Shown here: positions 26,233-36,372 of the stretch, piece by piece
Layout of the letters: the number at the start of each line of letters is the position of its first letter
How positions within the stretch are numbered: the first letter of the stretch is position 1
Source of the DNA: Planctomycetota bacterium
GTDB lineage: Bacteria > Planctomycetota > GCA-002687715
Length of the DNA stretch: 41,187 nucleotides
Direction: 5' to 3'
Assembly (NCBI GenBank): GCA_002683135.1
Contig: NYSS01000186.1
Location: forward strand, 1 to 41,187
Notes under the pieces: generated by a model
Told to the model about the DNA's origin: nothing
Seen by the model: the letters and a program-made list of their open reading frames with translations, nothing else
Database searches by the model: none
Translations under genes and position numbers: made by a program

Positions 26233-27287
26233 GCGACGGCCCGGCCCCCACCATTACCTGGAAGGGCGGTCTCGACGGCCGATGTGAGCTTATCGATCAG
26301 ACGCTCCTGCCCAGCGAGGTGGTGATCCTCGACGTCAAGGACGTCGAGACCATGTGGGACGCGATCAAGCGCCTCGCCATCCGGGGCGCACCGGCCATCG
26401 GCGTCGCCGCCGCCTACGGCGTCGTGCTCGGTATTCGCAGGAGCGGCGCGGCCGACGAAGCCGGGTTCGGGGTGGACCTCAACAAGACGTGCGACTACCT
26501 GGCCTCGTCGCGGCCGACAGCCGTCAACCTGTTCTGGGCACTCGACCGCATGAAGGCCCACGCGAGCACGCTCACAGGTGGGGGCGTCGAGCGCATAAAG
26601 CAGGGACTGCTCGACGAAGCGCGCGCCATCGAGGCGCAGGACCGCGCCATCTGCCACAAGTTGGGCGAGATCGGCGCGGCGCTCGTCGAGGACGGTGACG
26701 GCCTGCTCACCCACTGCAACGCCGGCGCGCTCGCGACAGCCGAGTACGGCACCGCGCTCGCGGTCATGTTCGAATCGCAGGCGCAGGGAAAGAAGATCTC
26801 GGTCTACGCCGGCGAGACCCGTCCGCTGCTCCAAGGCGCGCGCCTCACGACCTGGGAACTCATGCATGCAGGGATCGACGTCACGTTGATTTGCGACAGC
26901 ATGGCCGCCCAGGTCATGAAGGAGGGGCGCGTACAACGGGTATTCGTCGGCGCCGACCGCGTCGCCCGCAACGGCGATGCATGCAACAAGATCGGGACCT
27001 ACAGCCTCGCCGTGCTCGCGAAGGAGCACGAGATTCCGTTCTACGTCGTCGCCCCATGCTCGACCATTGACCTCCAGACTTCGACCGGCGAACAGATCCC
27101 CATCGAAGAGCGGCCCTCTGAGGAGATCACGGAAGGATTCGGGAAGCGAACCGCTCCCGAAGGGGCCAAGGTCTACTCCCCCGCTTTCGACGTCACCCCC
27201 GCGGCCTACCTCTCCGGCATCGTCACCGAGAAGGGGCTGATCTCCCCTGTGACGGAAGACGAGGTCGTCCGCGTCGTCACTCCCTGA
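26229..27287 (+). CDS. mtnA: S-methyl-5-thioribose-1-phosphate isomerase
   Basis: A 352-aa enzyme of methionine salvage, converting methylthioribose-1-phosphate to the ribulose form. The catalytic pair is visible: C163 in THCNAGALAT and D243 in GADRVARNGD, close to C160 and D240 of B. subtilis. RGAPAIG and YAGETRPLLQGARLTTWEL are family signatures that separate MtnA from eIF2B subunits. The start is TTG at 26229 within the overlap TTGA with purE, so it depends on coupled translation. Neighbouring purine genes may reflect shared use of PRPP-derived or adenosine-derived pools; this is inference. Confidence 0.95.
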   Translation: MSDGPAPTITWKGGLDGRCELIDQTLLPSEVVILDVKDVETMWDAIKRLAIRGAPAIGVAAAYGVVLGIRRSGAADEAGFGVDLNKTCDYLASSRPTAVNLFWALDRMKAHASTLTGGGVERIKQGLLDEARAIEAQDRAICHKLGEIGAALVEDGDGLLTHCNAGALATAEYGTALAVMFESQAQGKKISVYAGETRPLLQGARLTTWELMHAGIDVTLICDSMAAQVMKEGRVQRVFVGADRVARNGDACNKIGTYSLAVLAKEHEIPFYVVAPCSTIDLQTSTGEQIPIEERPSEEITEGFGKRTAPEGAKVYSPAFDVTPAAYLSGIVTEKGLISPVTEDEVVRVVTP

Positions 27288-27299
27288 ACGCTCCGATCA

Positions 27300-27317
27300 G
27301 GGCCTCCCGACAGGCCC
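27300..27317 (+). terminator. Hairpin after mtnA
   Basis: GGGCCT-cccgac-AGGCCC forms a perfect 6-bp stem 12 bases after the mtnA stop. No T-run follows, so it may aid Rho-dependent ending or 3' end stability. Confidence 0.4.
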
Positions 27318-27380
27318 CTACGACAAACCTGCACAGCCGCGCCGTAAACTAACGTCACGTGGAGCGCCGATAGACGTTGC

Positions 27381-27611
27381 ATGGGCACCAAGACGGCGAG
27401 CAAGAGCGGCACAAGAAAACCGGAACGGAAATCGAAGTTCTCCACCGCGGTCGGTGAAGAGGCCCTCGATTTCATCAAGGCCATCGAGGACTACAAGGCC
27501 GCGAAGGAACGTCCGTTCCCTTCGTGGACTGAGGTCCTTCAGATCGTCAAGGCCATCGGATATCGCAAGGTCGCGGAGGGCAAACCCGTGACCGAGATCG
27601 GCCCCGAATAG
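27381..27611 (+). CDS. Small protein of unknown function
   Basis: 76 aa, with a basic N-terminus (residues 1-20, many Lys/Arg/Ser/Thr) and a compact helical rest: EEALDFIKAIEDYKAAKERP, then PSWTEVLQIVKAIGYRKV. The 'PFPSWTEVL..VK.IGYRK' part resembles a winged-helix-like segment and, from memory, small planctomycete proteins of this form recur. Basic tail plus helical body could mean nucleic-acid binding, but that is a guess. TAAACT about 30 bases upstream of the start is a possible -10. Confidence 0.7.
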   Translation: MGTKTASKSGTRKPERKSKFSTAVGEEALDFIKAIEDYKAAKERPFPSWTEVLQIVKAIGYRKVAEGKPVTEIGPE

Positions 27612-27647
27612 CGGCACGGGAAACGGGGCCTGAGCGCCCAGGTCGCT

Positions 27648-27653
27648 TATGAT
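27648..27653 (+). promoter_or_regulatory. Candidate -10 for the membrane-anchored protein and sensor operon
   Basis: TATGAT lies nine bases before ATG at 27663. No Shine-Dalgarno is seen, so a near-leaderless transcript is plausible. Confidence 0.35.
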
Positions 27654-27662
27654 GCGATCCGG

Positions 27663-28082
27663 ATGCGAGGCTTCATCGTTCTCCTGCTGTCTATCGCGAT
27701 CGCGGTGGTCGCGTTCATCGCTCTCCGCCATGGGAGCGGCGCTTCGACGGGCCAGGGCAAGGATGCGCCCGTGGGCACCTTCAGCCGCGAACACCCAGGC
27801 GACCACGTCCCCGAAGAGGTCCTCGATCTGGAGCCCAAGGTGGTGCTCGTTCGTGGCGCCGACGCCTGGCGCGGACGGGTCGACATCGACCCCCCGGCCG
27901 GCATAACGGCCCGACGCGTCGAGGTCCTCGGTCCTACCGGGTCCCTGATCGTCGGCGCCGACATCGTGGAGGGGGTCGATCCGGGGCTCTCCTTCTCGGT
28001 TCCGCTCCACACATCCGGCTCGCTGGTCGCCCAGGTGCTCTACGACACCGGCGAGGTGTGGAGCTTCTCCGCGCGGCTATGA
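27663..28082 (+). CDS. Membrane-anchored extracytoplasmic protein of unknown function
   Basis: 139 aa: one N-terminal membrane segment (residues 4-20, FIVLLLSIAIAVVAFIA), a short linker, then about 95 residues with beta-sandwich rhythm (KVVLVRGADAW, ARRVEVLGPTGSLIVG, SFSVPLHTSGSLVAQVLYD). No family recognised. The stop TGA lies seven bases before the kinase start, so it may be part of the sensing unit, for example an accessory periplasmic protein. That link is inference from position. Confidence 0.68.
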   Translation: MRGFIVLLLSIAIAVVAFIALRHGSGASTGQGKDAPVGTFSREHPGDHVPEEVLDLEPKVVLVRGADAWRGRVDIDPPAGITARRVEVLGPTGSLIVGADIVEGVDPGLSFSVPLHTSGSLVAQVLYDTGEVWSFSARL

Positions 28083-28083
28083 T
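28078..28083 (+). promoter_or_regulatory. Candidate internal leaderless -10 for the kinase
   Basis: TATGAT ends exactly six bases before ATG at 28090 and overlaps the preceding stop codon. It would allow the kinase to be transcribed separately. Confidence 0.35.
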
Positions 28084-28089
28084 CCCCAC

Positions 28090-29748
28090 ATGGAGTTCCT
28101 CGCCGACGACCGCGAGGGCGAGCACGCCCGCATCCAGTGGCTGATCCGGCTTCGCTGGGTCGCCGTGCTCGGCGTGTTGAGCGCCATCGCGATGGCGGGC
28201 CCCGTACTGGGGCTGCTCGCCCATCCCGTGCCCCTCTACCTCCTGGTGTCAGCGCTCGGGACCTGGAACCTGTGGCTGCTCTTCCGGGTCAAGCGGGGGA
28301 AGCACGTGCTCGCGGCTGGACGCCAGGTCGTCTTCGACTTGCTCATCCTCGGCGGGTTGCTGCTGTTCTCCGGCGGGCTCCAGAACCCGTTCTCGGTGTT
28401 CCTCGCGGTCCAGGTGATCCTGGCAGCGATCCTGCTGCCACGCCCGACGGCGGTGAGCGTCGGGCTCGTGGGGATGGGCATCAGCGTGCTCCTCGCGACC
28501 CTCGCCTTTGCCGACCTGATCCCCGCCACGGGGAACGTCGACCCTCAGGAGCTACCGATCTGGGGAGTCGGGCTCGCCCTCGTACTCACCATGGCCGTCG
28601 CGCTGCAGCTCGTCGTCATGGTGATGGAGGACCTGCGCGCACGAGCGCGCCAGGCGCACCAGTATCACGAACAAGCGGAGCGCGAACGGCGCAAGCTATT
28701 CGACGTGCTGCGCTTCGTCGGGGCTTCCATGGTCCTGCTAGACAAGAAGCTCAACACGGAGTGGCAAAACCGACGATCAGAGGGGGCCCTCGGCAAGCTC
28801 GCACGGGGAACACGGTTTCACCTGCCAGGAGGCGACCCGTGGCCCGACCACGATGCCATTCGATCCGGAGACGCGGTCGAACGTGAATGGACGGGGCCTA
28901 ACGCGGAGGGTCACCCGCGCGTGCATCAGGTCACCGCATCACCGGTCCGTGGCAACGACGGCAGCCTCGACCAGGTCATCCTCGTGTTCACCGACATCAC
29001 CGACCGCCGGGCCGCCGAGCAACAGCTCCACCGCACCGAGAAGCTCGCCGCACTCGGCCGCCTCGCGGCCGGCGTCGCGCACGAGATCAACACCCCCCTC
29101 GGGTCCGTCAGCATCCTGACGAGCGAAGCGATCGCCTCCGTCCAGGACATCGAAAACCCCGCCCAACGAGCCGAACTCGAGGACAGCCTGGGGGATGTCA
29201 AGCGAGAGACGGAGCGCGTGGCGCACCTGGTGCGGCGGCTGCTGGAGTTGTCCCACCCCGGAGACGAGAGCGTCACACCGACCGATCCGGACGACGTCGC
29301 CGAGGACGCGATCCGGCTCATCTCCGTGCGGTCCCCGGGGGCGCGCCCACGAATCCGGACCGACCTGGCCGGAGACCTCGCATCAGTGGAAACAAACCCC
29401 GACCGCTTGCGCCAGGTCATCCTAAACCTCCTGGATAACGCGCTGGACGCCACCCGCGACAACGCCGGCGAAATCATCGTCCGGACGCAGAACCGGGCTG
29501 GCACACCGATCATCGAGGTCGAGGACCGAGGTGACGGGATCTCCGATGAAGACATCCCGCGGGTCTTCGACCCGTTCTTCACCACGAAGGACGTGGGGGA
29601 AGGTACGGGGCTCGGCCTTTATGTCTCGTACGAGATCATGAAGAATCTGGGCGGCGACATCGCGATCCGAAGCGACCCGGGCGTCGGCACGCTGGTTCGC
29701 TTGACGCTCCCAGCCCCTGAGAACAGCACACCCTCGACCACGACATGA
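28090..29748 (+). CDS. RegB-like membrane histidine kinase with PAS-like insert
   Basis: A 552-aa sensor kinase. Residues 20-180 form about six membrane helices, and GGLQNPF at 95-101 matches the GGxxNPF quinone-binding motif of RegB/PrrB. A PAS-like region follows (about 205-310), then the H box AAGVAHEINTPL with H331, the N box ILNLLDNALDA, G1 EDRGDGIS, and GTGLGLYVSYEIMKNLGG. RegB has no PAS domain and uses a cysteine switch; this protein has no cysteine at all. It should autophosphorylate and pass phosphate to the next gene product, whose ATG overlaps its stop by four bases. Confidence 0.93.
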   Translation: MEFLADDREGEHARIQWLIRLRWVAVLGVLSAIAMAGPVLGLLAHPVPLYLLVSALGTWNLWLLFRVKRGKHVLAAGRQVVFDLLILGGLLLFSGGLQNPFSVFLAVQVILAAILLPRPTAVSVGLVGMGISVLLATLAFADLIPATGNVDPQELPIWGVGLALVLTMAVALQLVVMVMEDLRARARQAHQYHEQAERERRKLFDVLRFVGASMVLLDKKLNTEWQNRRSEGALGKLARGTRFHLPGGDPWPDHDAIRSGDAVEREWTGPNAEGHPRVHQVTASPVRGNDGSLDQVILVFTDITDRRAAEQQLHRTEKLAALGRLAAGVAHEINTPLGSVSILTSEAIASVQDIENPAQRAELEDSLGDVKRETERVAHLVRRLLELSHPGDESVTPTDPDDVAEDAIRLISVRSPGARPRIRTDLAGDLASVETNPDRLRQVILNLLDNALDATRDNAGEIIVRTQNRAGTPIIEVEDRGDGISDEDIPRVFDPFFTTKDVGEGTGLGLYVSYEIMKNLGGDIAIRSDPGVGTLVRLTLPAPENSTPSTTT

Positions 29749-31103
29749 CTGACATCAACTCCATCCGGATCCTGCTCGTGGACGACGACGCGACGTTCCG
29801 CAAGGCGCTCTCGAATGCGCTGCTGCGCCGGGGGCACCAGGTCGATACGGCGGCGTCCCCCAGCGATGCGCTGGAGATCGCCGAGCGCGGGAGCTACGAC
29901 GTCGCGTTGTTAGACCTCAAGATGCCTGGCATGGACGGCATCGAGCTGATGCACGAGATCCGTGGGCGCCACGTCGACCTACCCGTGGTCATCCTCACGG
30001 GGCACGGGACGATTCCCTCGGCGATCGAAGCGATCCAAACCGGCGCATATCACTATCTGCAGAAACCGTGCGAAGTCGATGAGGTCGAGATCACGCTCCG
30101 CAACGCCGTACGACAGCAGAACCTCATCCGGGAGAACACCCGCCTCCGGGAGGTGATCAAGATCACGACGCCGTACGAGGACATCGTCGGCCAATCCGGG
30201 CCGATCCTCGAGGTCATCGAGCTCATCGAACGCACCAAGGACTCGTGGAGTCCGGTCCTCATCCAGGGTGAGAGCGGCACGGGAAAAGAGCTCGTCGCCC
30301 GAGCCCTGCACGTCGGCAGCAAGCGCAAGGACCAGCCCTTTGTCACGCTCAACTGCGCCGGCCTGAAGCCTGAGTTGCTGGAGAACGAGCTCTTCGGCCA
30401 CGTGGAGGGAGCGTTCACGGGCGCCTCTCGATCGAAGAACGGGCTGTTCGAGGTCGCAGACGGCGGGACCCTGTTCATCGACGAGATCGCGGATATGGAC
30501 CTGAAGGTGCAAGCCAGCCTGCTAAGGGTCGTCGAGAACGGAGTATTCCGGCCGCTCGGGTCGACTCAAGAGAAGACCGTCCGCGTCCGCATCATCGCTG
30601 CCGCCAACCGCGACCTCCACGCCGCGGTCGAGACCGGGGACTTCCGCCAGGATCTCCTGTATCGGCTCGACGTCGTCCACGTTCAGGTGCCGCCGCTGCG
30701 CCTACGTCCGGACGACATCCCGCTGCTTGTCTCCCACTACCTCGAAGGATCACGCGAAGCGCGGGAGAAGGGGATCTTCCTGGCGCCGGAGGCCATGAAC
30801 CTCCTGCGGGCCTATCGCTGGCCAGGCAACGTCCGCGAGTTGTTCCACGTCCTCGAGAGGGCGATCCTGCTCTCCGGAGGCGAGGAGGTCGCCGCGCGCG
30901 ACCTGGACGCCGTCCTCCGCCCGCGGTTCCGACCGGCCGGCCTGGAGCCCCCCAGGGAGCCCCTCACGCTCGAGGACAGCGAGAAATTGCACATCACCCG
31001 TATGCTCGAGAGGGAGGGCGGCAACGTCTCCCGCGTCAGCGAGATCCTCGGAATCGACCGACGCACCTTGCAACGGAAGATGAAGCGCTATGGGATCCGA
31101 TAA
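29745..31103 (+). CDS. NtrC-family sigma-54-dependent response regulator
   Basis: A 452-aa transcription activator. The receiver domain (about 7-120) has the acidic pocket VDDD and phospho-acceptor D57 in LLDLKMPGMDG. The AAA+ domain (about 145-375) has Walker A GESGTGKE, the sigma-54 contact loop GAFTGA and Walker B GGTLFIDEIADM. A Fis-type helix-turn-helix ends the protein (NVSRVSEILGIDRRTLQRKM). It activates RNA polymerase bound to sigma-54, so a RpoN must exist. No convincing -24/-12 promoter was seen in this window, so the targets are probably elsewhere. It overlaps the kinase (4 bases) and the DUF1294 gene (14 bases). Confidence 0.96.
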   Translation: MTDINSIRILLVDDDATFRKALSNALLRRGHQVDTAASPSDALEIAERGSYDVALLDLKMPGMDGIELMHEIRGRHVDLPVVILTGHGTIPSAIEAIQTGAYHYLQKPCEVDEVEITLRNAVRQQNLIRENTRLREVIKITTPYEDIVGQSGPILEVIELIERTKDSWSPVLIQGESGTGKELVARALHVGSKRKDQPFVTLNCAGLKPELLENELFGHVEGAFTGASRSKNGLFEVADGGTLFIDEIADMDLKVQASLLRVVENGVFRPLGSTQEKTVRVRIIAAANRDLHAAVETGDFRQDLLYRLDVVHVQVPPLRLRPDDIPLLVSHYLEGSREAREKGIFLAPEAMNLLRAYRWPGNVRELFHVLERAILLSGGEEVAARDLDAVLRPRFRPAGLEPPREPLTLEDSEKLHITRMLEREGGNVSRVSEILGIDRRTLQRKMKRYGIR

Positions 31104-31497
31104 GCCACGCTCAGCCAAGAAACCCGCCAAGAAACCCAGGCCCCTGCTCGAGAGCGGGAGGTTGATCCTCTACACGATGGTCGCATCGGGCGTGCTGTGG
31201 CTCCTGGCCCTCCTCTGGCTCCGTCTCACGCCGATTCAATCGCTGTTCACCCACATCGGTTTCGTCTCACTCGTCACCTTCCTCATCTTCGCGCTCGACA
31301 AGCTGAAGTCCCGGCGCGACGGGCGACGGGCGAGTGAGTTGAACCTGCTCGCCTTGGGGGCAATCGGCGGGGCCTTGGGGGGCCTGCTCGCGATGGCCAC
31401 GCTCCGCCACAAGACCCAACGGGTGGTGTTCACCGTAGGCTTGCCTGTCCTCCTCTTCACCCACGGCGTCGTCGTCGCTATCTTCCTCCTGGGCTGA
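31090..31497 (+). CDS. DUF1294 membrane protein
   Basis: 135 aa. A Lys/Pro-rich N-terminal tail is followed by about four membrane segments and the DUF1294 signature: FALDKLKSRRDGRRASELN, then LLALGAIGGALGGLLAM and LRHKTQ. The family is widespread, of unknown function, sometimes fused to a cold-shock domain; here it stands alone. Its start lies inside the end of the response regulator gene (14-base overlap), so it is co-translated with the sensor system. Confidence 0.88.
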   Translation: MGSDKPRSAKKPAKKPRPLLESGRLILYTMVASGVLWLLALLWLRLTPIQSLFTHIGFVSLVTFLIFALDKLKSRRDGRRASELNLLALGAIGGALGGLLAMATLRHKTQRVVFTVGLPVLLFTHGVVVAIFLLG

Positions 31498-31541
31498 ATC
31501 CCCGCGGCGACCCCGCCATGGGCTCTCTCCCGCCCACTCCT

Positions 31542-31547
31542 TACAAT
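31542..31547 (+). promoter_or_regulatory. Candidate leaderless -10 for the cupredoxin gene
   Basis: TACAAT ends six bases before ATG at 31554, with no ribosome site between. Confidence 0.45.
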
Positions 31548-31553
31548 GTCGCC

Positions 31554-32282
31554 ATGCGTCGCTTGCTCCTCGGCCTCCTCCTCCTCGCTGCCACGGTGGC
31601 CGCCCAAGGTGACCTGAAGATCCACGTCACCTGGGAGGGCCCTCTCCCTAAACGCCAGCCGCTGACGATCCCCGACCTGGTCAAGCAGCGGAGCCCCGCT
31701 GACGCGGCTTTTTGCCAGAAGTGCATCGACGAGAAGACGCTGTTTGATGAGCGCATCGTGGTGGATGAGAAATCCCGCGGACTCCGCGATGTCGCCGTGC
31801 TGGTTGCGGGGCCCGCCCCCGGCAAGGGCGCCCGCCTCCCCGCGGGCACCCTCGACAACCGTAAGTGCCGATTCCACCCGCGGGTCCAGTTCGTTCCTTT
31901 GGCCAGCAAACTCACCGTCAAGAACTCTGACCGGATCACCCACAATGCCCGCATCCTGGGCCGCGGGGGCCGGCAGTTCTGGAACGGCATCATCCCCGCC
32001 GGAAAGGCGGTCCAGACGTACACCATCCCCGTCGGCGGCACCTACCACGTGGTCTGCGACGTCCACCCGTGGATGGAGGCGTGGTTCATCGGAACAAAAA
32101 GCCCTTGGGCCGGGGTCAGCAGCGCCGACGGTACGGTGGCGCTGAGGAAGATCCCCACCGAAGAGGAGATCTCGATCCACCTCTGGCATCCGACCCTGGG
32201 CAGCGCACACCTCAAAACCCGGCTCGCCCCTGACGCGGAGACCCTGAAGAGGCTGACCCAAAAGGACTTCAGGAAGCGATGA
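31554..32282 (+). CDS. Exported cupredoxin-like protein
   Basis: A 242-aa protein from ATG at 31554, chosen because it opens a signal peptide (MRRLLLGLLLLAATVAAQ); an upstream ATG at 31518 would bury it. A heme c motif is absent. A blue-copper-like site is seen: His in SDRITHNARI, then CDVHPWMEAW giving Cys, His and Met in the spacing of plastocyanin-type proteins. A second possible metal pair is FCQKC near residue 45. The last part is a small beta domain. It probably carries electrons or copper outside the cytoplasm. It lies between the sensor operon and thiC. Confidence 0.82.
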   Translation: MRRLLLGLLLLAATVAAQGDLKIHVTWEGPLPKRQPLTIPDLVKQRSPADAAFCQKCIDEKTLFDERIVVDEKSRGLRDVAVLVAGPAPGKGARLPAGTLDNRKCRFHPRVQFVPLASKLTVKNSDRITHNARILGRGGRQFWNGIIPAGKAVQTYTIPVGGTYHVVCDVHPWMEAWFIGTKSPWAGVSSADGTVALRKIPTEEEISIHLWHPTLGSAHLKTRLAPDAETLKRLTQKDFRKR

Positions 32283-32325
32283 GGCTGGGGGCGCTGGCGT
32301 TGAGGCTAATCGCTCCGCAAGTTAG

Positions 32326-33756
<1,431 letters not shown>

Positions 33757-33810
33757 GCGTGTTCGTTACGGCGAGCGCGCCCACACGCCTGAGCAAGGGA
33801 GCCCGGCAGC

Positions 33811-36372
33811 GTGGGCTCTCCCGGCACGGCAGATGCGATGGCTGATCTTGTGCAGAGCCAGTTCGAAGACAACACCCCACCCGTAACCCCCGCCTCGGCG
33901 GAGCCATCTCGGGCCGGGGGCCTGCTGCGTCCACGCCCCAAGGAGATGACCCCGGTCTTCACGGTCCTGATGACCGTGCTGTTCCTGGACGTCCCCCTGA
34001 TCCTGCTCCTCCCCTTCCTGATCGCCGCCCACACGGACAGCCCTTGGGGCGACGTACCGCGCGTGGGGTTCTTGGGCTTGTCCGTATGGTCCGGGATCGT
34101 CTTTGGGACCCTCGCATCCGTCGTCGCCGAACGCCGGAACCACTCCGCCTGGTGGTTCCTCGCCGGACACCTCGGAGCCGTGGCGGCGATCCCCCTGGCC
34201 GCGGCAGGCATGGCCGAGACCGCTCCCTTGACGGCCAGGTTGATCGTCTTCGGCGTCGGGATGGCTGGGACGCTCGCGGCCTTCGTGATCGTGCAGGCCT
34301 ATCCCCGCGGGCCTTCGGAACCCGGGCCCTTGACCCACGCGCTCGGACGGATGTGGCACGCCGCCGGCAACATCTGGTTCGGGATCACCTTGATGATCAT
34401 CCTCGCCGCCGCCTGGCATCAGGGCACCTGGTGGGAAAACGCATATGGCCACAAATCCGCGGGCCACGTCTTCTACTCGTCATGGTGGTACGGCCTGCTC
34501 CAGTTGACGTTCTCATCGGCGCTCATCTCCGCGACCCTACGCAAGTACCCCTGGCGCATCGAACAGACCGGCTGGATCGTCACCCACATCGCGCTCACCA
34601 TGCTGCTGGTTGGTAGCTTCATGAGCTACTTCGGCAAACGAGAGGGGATGCTCGGCCTCAAGGAGGGCGAAGCGACTTCGGTCTTTTCACTCGATGACGA
34701 GACGCGTTTGCAGGTGTTCGAGATCCGCAAGGACCGCGCTGGCCCGGTGCGTATCTGGTCCGAGATCGCGACCTTCGACGTCGATCCGTCCGACACCGAG
34801 GTGGAGCAAAGCTTCGACGTCGCGGACGCCAGCGGCAGCCTCTTCGATATCCACGTGGACCGCTATTACGGCGATGGCATCCCGCGCTCCCAGCGCGCAA
34901 ATGACTCCGATGTCGTCAGCTTCGCAGTGGAGGGGGAACTGCGGCTCCCCAACGGACAGGGGATGCCGTTCGACCTCGTGGCGGACGATCCCGACCGCGC
35001 GACGTTGAGCATGCAGGTGCTCTCCATGGGGGCCATCGGGCTCCGCTGGCCCGCTGTCGGGCGGTCATTGCGGCAGGGAACCCACGAGATCGACGTCGGC
35101 ACCATCGTCGTGACCGATGCGGAGGGTAAGGAGCTGCTGCGTCAGACCCTCAAGCCGGGAGCCCGCCCCGAGGGGGTGCCACAGGCGCCGGCGAGCATCG
35201 ACGATCTCGATGTCGCGATCCCGGGAACCAAGGTCAAGATGAAGGGACTGGCCTGGTTCGACAACTTCGCCATCCGGTCCGGAATGGATATGACCCCAGG
35301 CCTGCCCCGGTTCCCGGCCATCATGGTCACCCTGAGCGGGGACAAGGGTGAAGAGCGGCGCACGGCGTTGGCCTACGTGCCGTCCTGGAGCGACGCACCG
35401 TCCGCCCTCGGCGCCTACAAAGACCTCCGGGTGCATTTCGAGTACTTGCCTTCGTTCCCCCTCGAGCCTGGTGAGTTGGTGCTCGCCTACCATCCGGATG
35501 AAGCTCCGTTCTGGGTCATGGTGAAGAGCTCCGGCGAGCGCATGAGCGGGCCGATCGAAGAGGGCAAGCCCCTGGAGTTGGGCATCCCATTGGAGATCAT
35601 CCCCACCACGGTCTTCACCCACATGCGGGAGTGGCTCACCTGGGACTTCAACGCCCACGACCCCGAACGCCAAGTCGCCCGCATGGAGATCGACGGTAAG
35701 TCCCACTGGCTCCGCCTGGGCGGTAAGGGCACGACCATCGAGAAGGACAGCCGCCAATTCCGCGTCCGATGGTGGAAGAGCGAGCAAGAGCTGGGCTTTA
35801 AGCTGACCCTGCGTGACTTCCACCGGGACTTCTACCCAGGTCGCCGCGAGGCCCGTACATTCGAGTCCTACCTCTGGCTGGAGCACCCGACGAAGCTCAA
35901 GGAAAGCGGTGACCACGTCGGAATCAAGATCGACATGAATCACCCTCTGAGGCTCGACGGGTGGCGGCTGTTCCAGGCCCGATTCAGCGAAGGAGATCGG
36001 GAAGAGACCTTCCTCCAGGTCAACCGGGATCCGGGGCTGAGCCTCATCTATCCCGCCTGCGTCGTCCTGCTGCTCGGGCTCGTGATCGTCTTCACCCAGA
36101 AACGACACTTCCTGAAGGCCCTCGCCAAGTACGTGAAGCGACGCGACGCGGCGCCGGGCACACGATTCGTGGCCGCCACCATCGTCGTGCTTCTGGCTTT
36201 TCTCGCGACCGCACCGGGTGTCATGATGATCGTGCTGACACCGGAAGGCCCACTTCTCGGGGTGGGCGTGCTCCTGATCGTCCTCGGCCTCAGCCTGGAG
36301 ACGCTCTGGGTCAACACCTGGCTACGGCAACGTCTCGACAGGCCTCCGGCCAAAACCGGATCCGCACCATGA
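33811..36372 (+). CDS. resB: ResB/Ccs1-type cytochrome c biogenesis protein
   Basis: An 853-aa membrane protein of cytochrome c maturation system II. Six or so N-terminal membrane segments (from VFTVLMTVLFLDVPL to ITLMIILAAAW and THIALTMLLVGSF) are followed by a large periplasmic beta-rich domain (about 280-720) and three C-terminal membrane segments. ResB works with CcsA to carry heme and attach it to apocytochromes. GTG at 33811 is preferred because AAGGGAG lies eight bases upstream; ATG at 33838 has none. Its TGA overlaps the ATG of ccsA. Confidence 0.88.
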   Translation: MGSPGTADAMADLVQSQFEDNTPPVTPASAEPSRAGGLLRPRPKEMTPVFTVLMTVLFLDVPLILLLPFLIAAHTDSPWGDVPRVGFLGLSVWSGIVFGTLASVVAERRNHSAWWFLAGHLGAVAAIPLAAAGMAETAPLTARLIVFGVGMAGTLAAFVIVQAYPRGPSEPGPLTHALGRMWHAAGNIWFGITLMIILAAAWHQGTWWENAYGHKSAGHVFYSSWWYGLLQLTFSSALISATLRKYPWRIEQTGWIVTHIALTMLLVGSFMSYFGKREGMLGLKEGEATSVFSLDDETRLQVFEIRKDRAGPVRIWSEIATFDVDPSDTEVEQSFDVADASGSLFDIHVDRYYGDGIPRSQRANDSDVVSFAVEGELRLPNGQGMPFDLVADDPDRATLSMQVLSMGAIGLRWPAVGRSLRQGTHEIDVGTIVVTDAEGKELLRQTLKPGARPEGVPQAPASIDDLDVAIPGTKVKMKGLAWFDNFAIRSGMDMTPGLPRFPAIMVTLSGDKGEERRTALAYVPSWSDAPSALGAYKDLRVHFEYLPSFPLEPGELVLAYHPDEAPFWVMVKSSGERMSGPIEEGKPLELGIPLEIIPTTVFTHMREWLTWDFNAHDPERQVARMEIDGKSHWLRLGGKGTTIEKDSRQFRVRWWKSEQELGFKLTLRDFHRDFYPGRREARTFESYLWLEHPTKLKESGDHVGIKIDMNHPLRLDGWRLFQARFSEGDREETFLQVNRDPGLSLIYPACVVLLLGLVIVFTQKRHFLKALAKYVKRRDAAPGTRFVAATIVVLLAFLATAPGVMMIVLTPEGPLLGVGVLLIVLGLSLETLWVNTWLRQRLDRPPAKTGSAP

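Noticed and set aside
26154..27029. 291-codon minus-strand open frame
   Set aside because: It is antisense to mtnA, which has both catalytic residues and family length.
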